A stretch of 64,000 nt of DNA from assembly GCF_032118995.1 (NCBI RefSeq), contig NC_092648.1, positions 22,658,450-22,722,449 of the forward strand, in the 5' to 3' direction. The notes beneath the pieces are model-generated. The model saw only the letters and a program-made list of their open reading frames with translations. It made no database searches and was not told the DNA's origin. Position numbers and translations under genes: made by a program. Source of the DNA: Asterias amurensis. Taxonomy: Eukaryota; Echinodermata; Asteroidea; Forcipulatida; Asteriidae. Numbering within the stretch: position 1 is the first letter of the stretch; the number at the start of each line of letters is the position of its first letter. Shown one piece after another: positions 12,501 through 27,500 of this stretch.

Positions 12501-15500
12501 TCCCCCCCGCTTTGAAATCATAATATAATAATAATAATATGAAACATTTATATAGCGCTCTACGGAGAACAGAGCGCTTTACATGAGACTATGACAACAA
12601 AACAAAAGAAAAACAAACAAACTAGGATGGGTGGGGAAAAAGAAATGTCTTGAGGAGGCTTTTGAAAACAGGCAACGAGATCGCCTCTCTCAGACCCGCG
12701 GGGAGCTCATTCCATAGGCGAGGGGCAGCTATGGAGAATGAGCTATCCCCAGCTTTCCGTCTAGTTCTAGGAACGGAAAGCCGGGTCTGATCAGCTGATG
12801 AGCGGAGTCGTTGCCTGTATTCATCAGCAGTATTGGAGTTTTGGGAATGAACAAGTTCAACCAGATATGATGGAGATTGGGTGTGGAGGATTTTGTATAC
12901 ATGAGTGAAAATTTTGAAGTTGATACGTTCTTTAACAGGGAGCCAATGCAGCGATGCAATCAGGCCGGCAGAAGGCTGGTCACGGCCACACGCAAATACT
13001 AGCCGAGCGGCCTTGTTTTGTAGACGCTGGAGTCGAGCGAGGTCATTTTCGCGGGCACCTACCAAAAGAGAGTTGGCATAGTCAAGACGGGACAAGACCA
13101 GACTTCTGACGGCATGATGGCAAGCGCTTTGTGTAATAAACCGGCGAATACGCCATAGATTACGTATGTGGAAATTAACAGTTTTACATACAGAGCTAAT
13201 GTGATGAGACATATTCAGAGAACAATCAAGCGAGACTCCTAGGTTCTTAACAGATGTGGAAGCAGGAATTGTAAAGTCGGCCAATATTAGTTCAAGATTA
13301 GGGAGAGTGGATAAAACATGACTGTTCGCAAAAACAATAAACTCCGTCTTTCCCTGGTTCAGCTGAAGCATGTTTTGAGCCATCCATTTGTTGATGGCAA
13401 GCACACATGATGATATTTTGCTGAGTACACGCTGACGATCACCTTCAGACTTAGGGTCAAACTCAGCATAAAGCTGAATATCATCAGCGTATTCATGAAA
13501 TGAGATACCATGTTGACGAATGATCTCGCCAATGGGATTGGTGTACAAAATGAAAGCCAACGGACCTACTATGGACCCCTGAGGTATGGAATAGGTAAAG
13601 ATATGATGTCTTGAGAAATCGCCTTTTATCGAAACTTTGGTGGTACGGTTTTTGATATAAGTGCTGAACCAAGTATTGACCGTACTGCTTATTCCAAATT
13701 GAGTATGAAGTCTCTGGAGGAGAATGTCGTGGTCAACCGTGTCAAAGGCGGCAGACATGTCAAGCAACACTAAGAGAACAGCTTTACTTTTATCAAGGGA
13801 ACGAAGAATGTCATTTTTCACCCGAAGGAGGGCAGTCTCAGTGCTATGAAAGCGCTTGTAAGCAGACTGGAACTGTTCCCCTAGTGTGTAGCTGTCCACA
13901 TGGTTAATTACTTGACATGTTGCCACCTTCTCTATGACCTTGGACAAAAAGGGTACATTGGCTACAGGACGGTAACTCTTAAGATCATTACGGTCAAGAG
14001 AACTCTTCTTAAGTACAGGAGTAATTACAGAGTGTTTAAGATTGGACGGGAATATACCAGATGAGAGGGAAGCATTAACAATCTTTGTGATAACCGGGAG
14101 AAGAGTGGATAGATTGTTTTTAACCAACCAGGATGGTAAGGTGTCCAATGAGCAAGATTTGTTTGAAAGACGCATGATAATTTGTTTAACGGCGTCACAA
14201 GTAAGCTGCTCAAATTCTGGCATACAAAAGACAGTGGAAGTCTGTTTAGGAACAATGACATTGGTATCAGGGTGTGAACTGACATTGGAGCGTATGGTAT
14301 CAACCTTGTCCTTGAAAAAGGACAGAAAGTTGTCAGCAAGCTTTGTGTTAGAATCACATTCAGGTAAAACTTGAGCAGTCTTGTTAAGAAGAACATTAAT
14401 TATGGCATACATATCTTTGATATTACAATTGGTACATTTATCGGAAAAGTACATAATCTTAGAATCAGTGATCAGTTTGTTAACATGTTCCTTTTGAGAA
14501 CGGAAGGCTTGTTCGTCAAACGCTGAGTTGCTCTTTTTCCATTTCCGTTCAAGCCGACGTCGAACACGCCTTTCAGTATGGATGAAGTTGTTTCATATCC
14601 TGCTTAGCAGGAACAATGTTTAAGCATGGAGGTAGAATTCCATGGTTAAAGCTTGCGCTAGGCACCAATCAGCCATCATGGCTCAATAGAGGGCTCCCTT
14701 TGTGTAAACAAGTGATGTCACATGTCAGATCATCCAAACCAGTGTAAGGCCGTGTCCGAATTGGCGACTTTGGCTACAGCTACGGCTAGATCAGCGCGTC
14801 TGTCACTGTTGAAGAATAGCAGACGCGCGCGCCCTAGCCATAGCTGTAGCTGAAGTCGCCAATTCGGACACGGCCTAACTAACATGCAGGGAAGAGAAAC
14901 AATCCAATAGCAGCTCAATGTGCTTTGGGGCAGCAGAAACAGTTATCACTGCCAATTCACAATCCCATTGCTTCAAACTAGTTATAATATTTGGTGCAAC
15001 TCACAAAAAATGACTACTGAATTAAATTTACACACAGTTCAATATTTTCTAAATGTAGCTGATCTAAAAGGGGGCATCTCCACATTATGATAATGGGGAA
15101 TAAAATTACAAGTTTCTGACCTCGTGTTAAAACGATGTAAAATGCCATTTTATTTGGTACTCTTCCATTACAAATTTTGTCAACATCCTAAAAACATGCA
15201 TTGATGTCCCATTTCAAATTGTGCATGTTTGTACAGGAACTATTTCAGTTCATTCCTGAATTTTGATGATATTAAATAAAAAAGGCATTGATTTTGATCT
15301 TTTGACTGAAGCAAAAATTCCTATTTGGACGTGATGAACACCCATTCGTTGTTGCATCCATTGACGTCATGTTTCAAATTTTGCTCTGAAAATGAGATGA
15401 CATATTTACATCATTTCAATGTAAGATTAAAGACTTGTATTTTTTGCCCTCATTTTTATAAGGTCTCTATCTATATCTATTGGAAAATGGAGGCATTACA

Positions 15501-18500
15501 AAACTTAATTGGACCTTGAAAAAATATTATGGAAAAAAAATTATATCGAGGGGCAGTTTTTGTAACAAGAAGTACTTCCAACCTCCATCCTGGACTCCCC
15601 TTGATTTTGTTGTACCTCTAAACCACATTGACTGTGTAGTTCCTTCATCAAGTGTGGATGTAGCAGTTTTAGTGTTTCCCAAAAGATAATTTATTCTTTT
15701 AAGTGATTTTCATTCTCTTCATTTCATGGTCCATAAGGGTTTATTTTAATTTCCATTGCCTGTAAACAAAATCTCCATCAATCATTTCTTTTGTTGTATC
15801 TTGAAGTAAAGCATGACTTTTGAAAGAAAGTCAAACAATTTTTGAAAGATTTAAGGAAGTTTGTGCATAAAACTGTTGTAATTATCAGAGTATACTCAAA
15901 CTTCATTTGTTCAATCATTCAGAATGTCATACACTTTTTTATGGGATGACGCATAAATTGTTTTGGGAAGAGTGCAGTCATTTACAGACAAGTGACTGTC
16001 CTGTGAAACTGAGATCAAGAACAAACTCAAGATAATAGATTAAAGATCGTAAAATGGTCACTTGTGTTTGGCTACTAAGAATAATTTATATTTTTGTATG
16101 CACATGGTTCATATAAACACATATCAGGCCTGGAAATACACGGGTTTGGGAGGCAGTGGTCTCCCCCCCTGGTGTTAGTCTTGGTGCTCTTTCAAGTTTT
16201 TCCATAAGATTTTCCAATTGAAGTGCCTTTTGGAAGATGCAAATGGCCTTGCCCTCTCAAAGATGAAATTGCAGGCCTGACAGTTGTTCAGCATTTTAAA
16301 GGAGGCTCAATGAACTTTCTTTTTAAAATGCGTAAATTCCAATGGAAATATTTAAGACGATTGTTACAAGTTCAAACATTACAGGAAGACAGATTTCAGA
16401 TTTCAAATCAGCAAATTGATTTTACTGACTATACATTTAAATGATTTTACAATATATGAGAAACTCAAATCTTCAAACACTATTTTTGTCTCATCCCAAC
16501 ACATTTTGACTCATTGCCCAGCTCATCTCCCGTGTGTGACACTCACAACACCATGACAAACTCATAGGTCCAACATGTCCAAGGTATACATGCATGTAGT
16601 TTCCACTGCATGACAAATGAAATGATGATAAAGTATGATCCTTAAAAGGAGACTGTCATCATGTGGCTGTGCATGGAACTATGAACTCTAACCATTTACT
16701 GCACGTGAAGGCATCTTCAGTATTTGATTCGGCAGGGGTGCCTTTTAGCGGCTGTACAACAATAACTGTTTCTGTTATTAGCCAGTGATTATAACCTACA
16801 TGGTTAACTGTACCCCAAAGTGCACCCCAGTTAAGTTGATAATTCCATGTTCAGCCATAAGTCTACTATGATCATGATGACAAAGTCCCCCTTTAATAAT
16901 TTTGTTTGCATGAACTTAAATGATCTGTTTCAACTGTTTGACGTTTTTATTTATTTTTTACTTTCTATCACTCTACTTGGCATGGAAGGCATATGTAAGA
17001 CACTCATCAATTGCACTTCTCGCCATATATTGATTTATTGTTAATCTAGAGCTACAGTTTCAAAAAGTTACTCAGCTACTTAAAAGATTTACTCAGCGGA
17101 AATAAGCAACGTACCAGTTACAAAAAATACACTAAGCAACCCTTTTTTTCTTTGCTTATTATAACTGTACTTTTAGAAGCTTTATGAAATGGATTATTGT
17201 AATGTACATGGAGACACACTGTCTGGAAGCCCATTCCTTGTCAGTTACTTATGAACTAGTGCTGTTTTTTTAAAACTATGGCTTAGGCTTTGATTCTGGC
17301 TTAAGGAACTGTCTATTTAAGGTGTACATTTTCAAAACTGATCAAGCCAAAGTCGGAACCTAAACTGAAGCCTTAGTTTTGAAAGGGCCCTATAGGCTGC
17401 TGAGAGTTTCGTCTCTAAAATGTCCTATATAGTGAGCTAAATAATATGAGTGCCCTTGAAGTTATTAGTATTCAAGTGACACTTTCAAAATATTTGTTTG
17501 CAAATCAATTCAAGGATGGTACCAGTTTGTTTCCGTTGCTAGAGGTTCTTGTATTTGGTAGCACTTATTATAACCACGGACGGAGAGAGTTCTACCTCCA
17601 TGTTAATATGCAGTTTACTGCTACTTAATGTCTTTTCTATGTGCTTATATTTTAGCTTTTTAATCACAGCTACGCCCTCATTGCATGTTCATAATATTTG
17701 CATGTTTATAATTTTTGCATGGTTTTGTTGCAGCAGAGAACACCATCCTAATTTTATTTTGTAATTCATCATGAGAGTTTCTCATGTGTTACATGCGCCT
17801 AATTCATTACATCGCTATCTTAATATTAATATTTACTATTTTGACACTAACCACTGCAAGTTCATCAACATTCATAGAGGAAGGTGTTATTTGTGCCCAG
17901 TAATTTCACGAGTTTAGTTCTTAATTTACTCTTTTTTATGAGTGCTACCCCCTGGCTTATTTTGGCTTACTGTAGTTGATTGCCAAGTGCACCAGACCGT
18001 TATCATTCATGACCTGGAACTGTTCCCAGTCATTGCATTGACCAGCTGAAGTCAGGGAACCAGGAAAGATGCTCATGTGCACTTGGTAATCAACGAAAAT
18101 ACATGTAAGCCAATGAAAATCAAAGGACGTATGGGAACCACTCTTAAAAAGGTTTTTACTCTTCCAGGGGGTGGCACTCCCACAAAAATAAGCTGGAACT
18201 AAAAAAGGGCAAAGAAATACCTTCTTCTGTAGACTCACACATAGTTCTCAATGCTGAACAATTAATGCTTTGCTTGAAGCAAGTCTAGGCATGCCAATTC
18301 CATCAGCAGTCAATCTTTAGGAAACAAGGGACTTAGTTGTACTTCTTATTTTTTAATTATTTTTTTTAAATACATATTTGTGAATGTGATGGCATTGTCT
18401 TCAGCATTAAAAAAAGATAATGAGCTTTCTGGTTGCATATAAGTCAACTTGTTGAACTGTAAATGATGCGGAAAACTTTATGCTAATGTTTTTTCTTCTG

Positions 18501-21500
18501 ACTGAAAGATTCTTAATGTAACAGTAATTGCCACATCCATGTACCCCAGTTTCATGTAAACTCCCCAGTTTATATAATCATTGGTGCCATTTTCAATCTT
18601 TCCATATTCTGTAAATTATGCGCACTTCTCCTTTGCATGTCTTTGTTCTTCCCTGCATTCTGTTCTTGCTTCATGTTTGTTTTTTGTTTGATCTTCCTTT
18701 CGGCTTGTTTCTAGTGATGAGGACAATGACAGTGAAGAAACGGAATCCAGCGATCATGATGACAGCAGGTGAAACCAAATTCTCCCCCTATAGTGCGAAA
18801 ATTTAGCTTCAAAAGCGCCCTCGCTGGTTAACAACAACAAAAAATCAGCGAAAAAGAAATTTTGTGTTTTGCTAAAAAGTGATAGATTAATCATTGCTGC
18901 TTCATTCAAAATGTAGTGTGATTTTGGGCAAAGCAGTTTGTCCAAATTAGTCTCTAATTAGAAATAATTCAAATTAGAAATTCTTTTTTGAAATTTTCCT
19001 TACTTCTAAGTGAAATAGTTTCCTCAAAACTTAAGAATTCCAGTGTTGTTTAAATGAACAAGCATTGGAAACATAAAGATACTCTTAGCTCAGGATTACG
19101 TTCCCTTTCATTGATAAAGTGCTGAGGCATGACTACATAAAGCAAGCGCAAAGTGAAAAAAGGCTTTCGACATTTTCTACGTAAGGTGTGGCCACAGCCA
19201 TCAATGGAAAGTTAAAATGTGATGGGGTAGGGGAGATACATGTACATATCTACCTTTACTGGTCCATTCTTATAGGTCTATTTTTTTGCAGCTATGCGCT
19301 GCCCTGATAATATAGTGTGTGACTCTGAGACTGAGTTCGAAACAGCTAATATGTAGACTAACTAATAAGTGATTGCTGTTTGATTAACCATGTATGACCT
19401 TCCACAACTAGCGGCAATGTGTTGTTATATTAATAAGATAGCACATTAATCAATTTACCCAAATTTCCGAATAATAATAGTCATTACAGTTGTGTTGCCA
19501 CAAAATGTGTTTTTGTTTGTACCTTTTTTTATATATTCTTTCACACAAACTGTTTTGTGATACCAGTTTTATAAAGTCTTTAAAATTTGGAAGACATTGG
19601 ACAAGATTGCTCTCTTACCAAGTAATACATGTGCAGATCCCAAATTTTCTCATTCTATGTTCCATTTGTATTCAAATGTACAAATCAAGGTAAATCGCAC
19701 TGTAATATCATTGGTACACAGTGGAAACATACACTAAATGAAAATGACAATCTTTTTATTTAACTAAGGAACTGTCAAAAACAACGATTGATGGGGTGAG
19801 CTAGTTGTTTGTTGTTTTTAGGCTGCACTAGACCTGTAGAAATGCTCCAAATAGTTCTCCTCATTGAAAAGTATAAGCATACCATGCTAGCTGTATATTC
19901 AATTGTTAACCTACAAACAACCGGGATCGTCCTAAGCAATGCCAACATAAGGTTTGTGCTGCCTACATCTTAAAATCATTTTATGACGAGCTTTAGTGTG
20001 CATCAGTGCAGTCTAGTTATTTCACAAGTTAGAAGAATTGTAGCTGAAATGAAGATCCTAAAAAAACGGCCTGTTAGCGGTAATGTGAACCATTACTTAA
20101 TCTCAACTCCATTTGATGAGCATGCATGTGCTTGATATCTTTCAAACTCTTTGCCTGGTGCACTCTTTATAATAAGTTGTGAACATTTTGAAAATGAAGG
20201 CCCAATTAAAGGCATTTGGTGCATCGTTTCTGCACTTAATTTGCAAATCAAGGTTTTCCCCCTTTTTCCCCCTTATGCTAATGCTCTGCTAATCCTGTCA
20301 AACAAGTAGATTTATATTTTTATTTAAAATGCCAAGCCTAAAACATGCAATTGTGTTTTACTATTTTGTAGCTCTTTATTTATTCTTTGTGGTCATTCCT
20401 TTTTATTGATAGAGTAGTTTACCAGACAGTTGGATGTTAGCATTCTTAATTGACAAAGTGCTAAGCATACAAACATTTTATAAAATCTAAGAAAACTTTT
20501 CAGAGATCCAGTTCCCTCTGGTAACCAGAAGAAGTGGAAACAATGTAAACGATCATTTTAACATAATCAAAACTGTGAAGTTTGCGGTAGCATTATGTGT
20601 AAATCTCCTTGAGTAGTGGTGGTTCTGAAAAGTACCGGTGGTTGACAACTCAACGCTACGATCAGTAGGCTCATCTTCAAGAATGGTCAACCACTGGTTC
20701 TTCTCAAAACCAACGCTACTCAAAGAGATTACATACATGGTGTCACCACAAACCTCACCTGATTATACTCCAACCAGGCAAAGTTTCAAATCCTAGAATT
20801 TGAAATGTTTGCTCACTGTGTGATGCATGTGAATTTGTTGTTTTCCCACACAAGACTATACCATACCATGTTCACCTGCAACTCTCTTGCTACTTTTGCA
20901 TGCTTATTTGCTTTTAGACAGCATGTATTTGTCTTTTTCTTTTGCATGTAAAAGTTTGTTTTTTGATGGTTGCTGTGATTTTGAAGTGCCTTTTGAAAAT
21001 GTTTTTAAAATGGAGGTAAATATTTTAAAGCATTTCAATTGGCACGACTTTGTGTTTTTAGTCTTCAATTGAAGCATTAGTTTTCATGTAGTTCAAAGAT
21101 TGCTGTGGTGATTGTGTTACCTGCACATATTAATAACGTCAATCATACAGTGCATAGTATGATTGACTTCTTTAGTTAGATGCCATATGTTGCATCTTTT
21201 CATGTGTGAACTTGTGGTGATAATAGCATGAGATTTGTTTTAGATCTTTCTCATCAAAAACACAAAATTAACCATTGACCTTTAACCTGAGTGATCTTAC
21301 CTCTTCCTGACCAGCACCCCATCCGAATCACCTAGACGCCAAGCCCGCCAGCGAGCACCCTCCAAAGCGGTCAAATCGCGCAAGAAGCGCGAGCTCAGCC
21401 CGGAGTCTAAGAAGAAAGCCCAGCAGAAGAAGCGCAAGGAGCAGCTCGCTATGCAGAAGAAACTCCTGAGGCAAGTGAAGAAGGCCCGGGCCGAAGCAAA

Positions 21501-24500
21501 GAAGAAACCAGGAGTGAAGTTTCAGACCCCTCATGACCAGGCCAAGGGGGATGGTGGTGGGGGTAAGGGGAAGAAGGAGGAGTCTGCCCCAGCATCGTCT
21601 CAGATTCAGACGTATCAACCACCAGATGTTAAGTCGGTGGAGGAGGCACGAGAGGATGCAACATTCAAGAAGATGGCCAAGAACAAACAGTAAGGAGAAT
21701 ATTGTAAACATCAGGGCCCAATTTCATGGCTCTACTTACTATAAATCGGCACTTGATTTCACAGGTTAGCAGGGAATTTTTTCATGTGCGCGTGCATACT
21801 CCATGTTACTAGGCATTATACGCTTACGCAGCAAGCGCAGAAATTTGACACTTGCAAGTAAGCGTAGAATGGTGATCGTAAGTGAAGAGTTCGGCGGTAA
21901 TGCCATGAAATTGGGCCGTGATCTTACTCTGGCTTTGTTTTGTGAACGGTCATTAATGGTTATGTGACCACTTTTTGATGACTGCCTAAACTAACTAGGG
22001 TATTTATGCATGCAGATTGATGACCTTGTTCAAGAGCTACATGCAAGAGATCGAAGGGAAGGAGAACTTGAATGCATTCAACATGTACTTTGATATTGAA
22101 GCTCCTCTACGTCTGTCGGATGCCCATGCAGAGAAACGCAATACACTCTCCCGTCAGATAGCAGCATCATACTTCGACCCATCGTCCAAGAAGTAAGAAA
22201 AGCATATCTTGAATCATGTTTTACGTTTTACAGACAAACTATTGGGCTGGACTTCGCTAAGCATTAGACCACAAAGGGAAGGTATACGTTTGCTAATAAC
22301 ACTTAAAATTAATGGCAAGGTGAAATTACTTGGCTAGAAGTCAACAGCTTTCCATAGTATAAAGTATTTTAAAGAATCGTTTCAAGTCGAAGAAATGTGG
22401 TTATGGAAAATGATATCAGTCAACCATCTCCCAAAATTTGAATGTGAGAAACATTACTGTCAGATAAATTTCTCAGATTGTGAATTCCAAAAACAGATTT
22501 GTCTTCCTTTGTTGTTGACATAACCGCTCTGGATTTCAAGACCTATTACCCCCTTTTGCAAATTTTATTGAATATACATTATAGGATTAAAACAATTGAT
22601 TAGTCCAAAAACCTCAAACTTTGCCTTTACAAAAAACCTACCACAACAATGAGACTCCTGCAATAGATGATTCTGATACTGACTAGGGATCCTTTGTTCT
22701 TCAGCAACTATTTATGTAAATAACACATGATTAAATTTGTTTTCAGGGCTGTGGAGTTGTCCCACGATGTCTTAACACGCCTCGGCAGCGACGGTGACAG
22801 GCCAACAGTAAAGACTCTAGAAGCTGCCCAGAAATCAGTCATACCAAGACTGGAACAGGTCTTCAGTAATTTCTGGATTGTAAGTTCAATCTTCAGTATT
22901 TCATAGTTTTCTTTTGTCAGGTCTATACCACTCTTTGTTTTTAAAATTATTAAGGGATTTTATTTGTGTAACTTTCCAGTTCTTGATTTTTGAACTAAAA
23001 GCAAAGTGTGCTTTGGAAAAAAAAATGTATCAAACGAAAGAGTTTTCTGTTGTGCTTTCATTTCTCTGGTCATAAGTGCTTGAAGATCTCTGATGAGTGG
23101 CGGCAAATCTGATGAAAGTCAAAACTAGAATGTAGTATTGACAAATAGTGTATTATCTCTAGAACTTCTATTGACAGGGTTCCAGTTTGATAGGAGACAC
23201 CATATATGCATCAATTGATACCCTTTCTTTGAAGAACTACTGCTTTCAAGGTTGTCTAGAGTTAATCTTCATGTATTGCAAATAACCTTCTTTCCTGAAT
23301 ACAGCTTCACATGAGTTGAAATGGCGTGCCAGGTCTCAGGTGTGTTTTACATAGACCGATCCATAGGCTCTGCCCACGGCGCACGTGTGATCAAGAACAC
23401 GTGAGCCTCTCCAATGCCATTCTGCACAACTCTGCAGGGCCTGCCAAGCATACGCGCACGCATGTCAGACTTTATTTGTCGGACTTTTGGTTGCGCAACG
23501 GGTTGTGTTTGGTCAATACGCAATGGGGGCGGAGCTAATGGATCGGTCTATTGGATACTCCACATGATTGAGTTTTATCCTGCTGGTTGGTTGGCTGGTT
23601 GCGACAGAATTCACCTTCACATGATTAAAAAAGGATTGAGAATCTCAGATAATCCACTTGATGAATCAGGAGGGTTGTGGCAGAGAGTGAAGATTGTTGT
23701 GAACCTTCCTAACAAATAACTTGATTCCACATTTAATGCTTTGTAATTTGAACTCATTAACTTACAATTCTACAATGCAACAGATTACCGATCCAGGGTG
23801 TATCAGAGAGTAAAGGTTGTTGAGAACCTTCATCACTAGTCAAAATTGTATTCTAAAAATATGATTTGTTCCTATTTCAAGAATACCATTTGAAGCGATG
23901 TTACGACTGCATTTAGATCCCCAACTTGATTTCACATTGGATGCTTTGTTATTTGAATCCAATACCATACAATCCTACCATGCAACAGATTTACCGATCC
24001 ATGGTCCATCAGACACAGGCCGATAGTGTGGATAAAACTTACCTCACAACAGATGAGGTTCAGATGCTGCTGACTATAACGTCCAAGGTATTCAGGAAAC
24101 TCATCAGCTCATTCATTACATCAGATCCAGATCAATTCAAATCAGATCAGTTCAGATTAGATCCAAATCAGATCAATGTTAACCGATTTCGATCAGTTTA
24201 GATCAGTTCAGATCAAATCAGATCTAAGAAGATCGGAATCAGATCTAAAAAGATCGGAATCAGACCTAAAAAGATCGGAATCAGATCTAAAAAGATCGGA
24301 ATCAAATCTAAAAAGATCGGAATCAGATCTAAAAAGATCGGAATCAGATCTAAAAAGATCGGAATCAGATCTTAAAAGATCGTAATCAGATCAAAAAGGA
24401 TCGGAATCAGACTCGGATCACTTCTAATCAGTTCAGATCAGTTCAGATCCAGATCATATCAGATCAGATCATATCAGACCACATCAGCACTCGTCCACAT

Positions 24501-27500
24501 GGCTTCACCATACACAATTTGGCAGTATTCTGTGCTTCGCATTGTTGACTACCTGTAGTTGAACTGTGCTTCACATTGTTGACTAGATGAACTGTCAAGT
24601 TGTTTAAGATAACGTGATTTGTTCCACAGCTCTCATAACCCATTCTCGTTCCATTCACATTCACCCATCATCAACACTACATTTGCTTCTCTCCATTCTA
24701 TGCACTCTCTCTACACACATTTATCCAGGCCCACTTGGAATCCATGGATGAGCAGGGCGGAGGCGCTGGGGGCGATTCCAAATTTGACATGGCCCTCCGG
24801 TCGGGGAGCACTCAAAGTTTGGTGCTCACGTGGAAAAGGCGTAGACGCGGTAAAGGCCCGGTAAGCTTATTGAAGGGTTATAGTTTTTTCGCCGAGTGTG
24901 ACAGGTTTGCTTGCAGTGAAACCAAGCATCATGCCCGCTGTTGAGAAGGGTTGCTGCGTTTCATCAAATTAATCTACATGTGTAATTGCGTTTACAAATA
25001 TAAAAAAACTTGAGAGGTAAATAAAACAGCATGCAATAGCACATTAATCCTGACAGTAGAAGTCAATCAGCAGTAGTTTTTGAGGGGGGGGGGGGGAGAA
25101 GCAGGGGTGAAAATGGCCTACATTACAATCAGGCAAGCAATGTTGATTAATGTTGTCATTTCCATGCTGATATTTAGTTGAAATCTATGACAACATTTGC
25201 ACAGGATTATGGTTACCACCCTTGTGTACCACTCTCTCCTCCAACATTTATCTATTTATTTATTACTTTTCTTCACCCAGGGTGTGCCTTAAAACAGTTG
25301 AAACGTTCATTTCATGTATAATAACGCTATCATGTTTAAGGTTTTGAACTTTACCAGAATTCAAACCAGTTTTCTCTCTTCATTTTGTCAATTGGATGCT
25401 CCTTATTAATTGTGGGTAAAAAAAACATGTATGAATTTTGTCAAACACAGAAAATGTGTTACCCAGTCATACACTTGCAGAAATTAATTAATGCCATCTT
25501 TTTATTGTGTTTATATCAGAGAATATTAATTTTTTACATAACCCTTAGATGACCCATGTAGAGCTTGAACCTGTGACCTCCTGCTTACATGTATCAATTC
25601 ATGCTCGCTCTATCCCACTGGACACCAGCAAGCTGTTTACTTTGCATAAAATATGTACCATTTTGCATTGATATTTATTCATCCATTCATAATTCATAAG
25701 TCAAAAGAATCATATCCATTATCAAGTTACACAATTCAATGATATAATGATATACATGTATGTTAAAAAATAATGAGTTTTGCTCATGGCATTTTGTTTT
25801 TAGAGCTAAAAGAAAAAAATAGAATTAATGCGCATTTTGCTCATAAATAAAACTCACTTGTAGCAATAATTGCTCTTATTCAACACATTTAATTGTTAGA
25901 TTAGGAAGTGCCATTTTGCAATATTCATCAATTTATAAGTAAAATGAATCATCCCATATAGGCCTAGGTTAAACAGTAATAATATATATATATATATATT
26001 TATACATAAAAACGAAATACGTAAATTAGTTGTGTTTTGGTCATGGTATACTGTTTTTAAAGATAAAAGAATATAATTAATGTGCATTTCTAAGATTTCA
26101 CTTGTAGCAATTGTTTTGCTAATTCAACACATTCCAAAGTTAGATTTAAAGCAGGACTGATGTTAAAGATGCCTTCCATACCAGGGGCCTTTCACAACCC
26201 TCTACTTGGGCTCTGTCTGGGGCTTTGACTCTATGTGTGCGTAGGCAGTGGAAATGCCGCGAGTAGGCCTTTACATTTTCTGAGCCAGAGCCCAAGCTGA
26301 GGTTTGAGAAAGGCCCCAGATGTTGCACTTAACTTGTAGCTCCACAACCCTGTTTGACTTGAACGTCTTGCCCCCCCTTAATCCCAAACAGCACTCTGGG
26401 CAGCAGATGCCAACCTCACAGGATAAGAATGAGTTCCAGGCGTTCCTCCTCAAGTCAGCCCGAGGCATCCCGCCTCAGAAGATGATGTATTTCCATCGTT
26501 ACCTGATGGAGTATGGAGAGAAGGACACGATGCCCCTCCTAGAGAAAGATCTCGTCTTCTACTTGGAAGTCCAGAGATTCAAGGTTTGGATATTTGCAAG
26601 TCGGAATAGTGATTGCCCCTCTTCAGTTAACTCCATTTAGTATCACATTTTACGTGGTGTAAAACACAGTGCATTCAAAAGTAACGAATGGTTCAATGCA
26701 TTGAAACCCACCCCCCCCCCCCCCCTGAAAAAAAAAACCCAAACCAATGAACAAATAAAGTCAGTTCTTGTACTTGATAAAATATTTCTGTTTTTTTCCA
26801 AGAAGCAAATATACCTTGCTTGGTTGATTCAATATGATGTTATTTATTTTTTCTCTTTTAGGAATCTCACCATGCATTCTCGGACATGATAATGCTCAAA
26901 CGGAAGGTTGAAGTGATCATTGATTGCTTCATTGATTCTCCAGTCACTAACCCAGGATTACAGGTAATTATTAGCACCACACACACCTGAGAAATTAATT
27001 TTCCTGTATACTATGGAAGCTTTTCCTTACCCATCTTAAAGAGTATTATTTGGACAAGTCTAACAGTTTTCTTTGCACTAATTTTTCATGTTATTCATGT
27101 TCAAAATCAGCTGGGCATTAATATTTTTTTTTAATTATTTATTTATCACATTGTAGTCTTATTACTAGTTGACCTCGGGATTGTAATAAAATTTTTTCTT
27201 CATTTTTATAATGCATTTTACCATTCAATTAATATATTTTTGAACCTATAGTAGTCTGGGTACTCCACTACAGGAGGGTTGTTACCTCCGTTTGTACCTT
27301 AATTTTTCCAATTTTCATTACTATAATTACTTTTGTTATTTAATGCAAAATAAAGACAAATATGTATTGATGAACTATTGTGTGTCCCAGATTGATGTTG
27401 CACCAGAGATCTCGAGTAAGCTGCTCAAACAGACGGATAACTACCTGAAAGACAAAGGAAAAGATCCTCATAATCCCACCATGTTTGATGACGCCCAGTA

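Noticed and set aside
14042..14374. Plus-strand 110-codon frame
   Set aside because: Shadow of the minus-strand LINE reverse-transcriptase frame.
24176..24385. Repetitive plus-strand frame (KRSESDL repeats)
   Set aside because: Product of the 21-bp tandem array; no splice borders or start context.
24120..24480. CRISPR-like array
   Set aside because: Direct head-to-tail 21-bp repeats with no spacers, in an animal intron.
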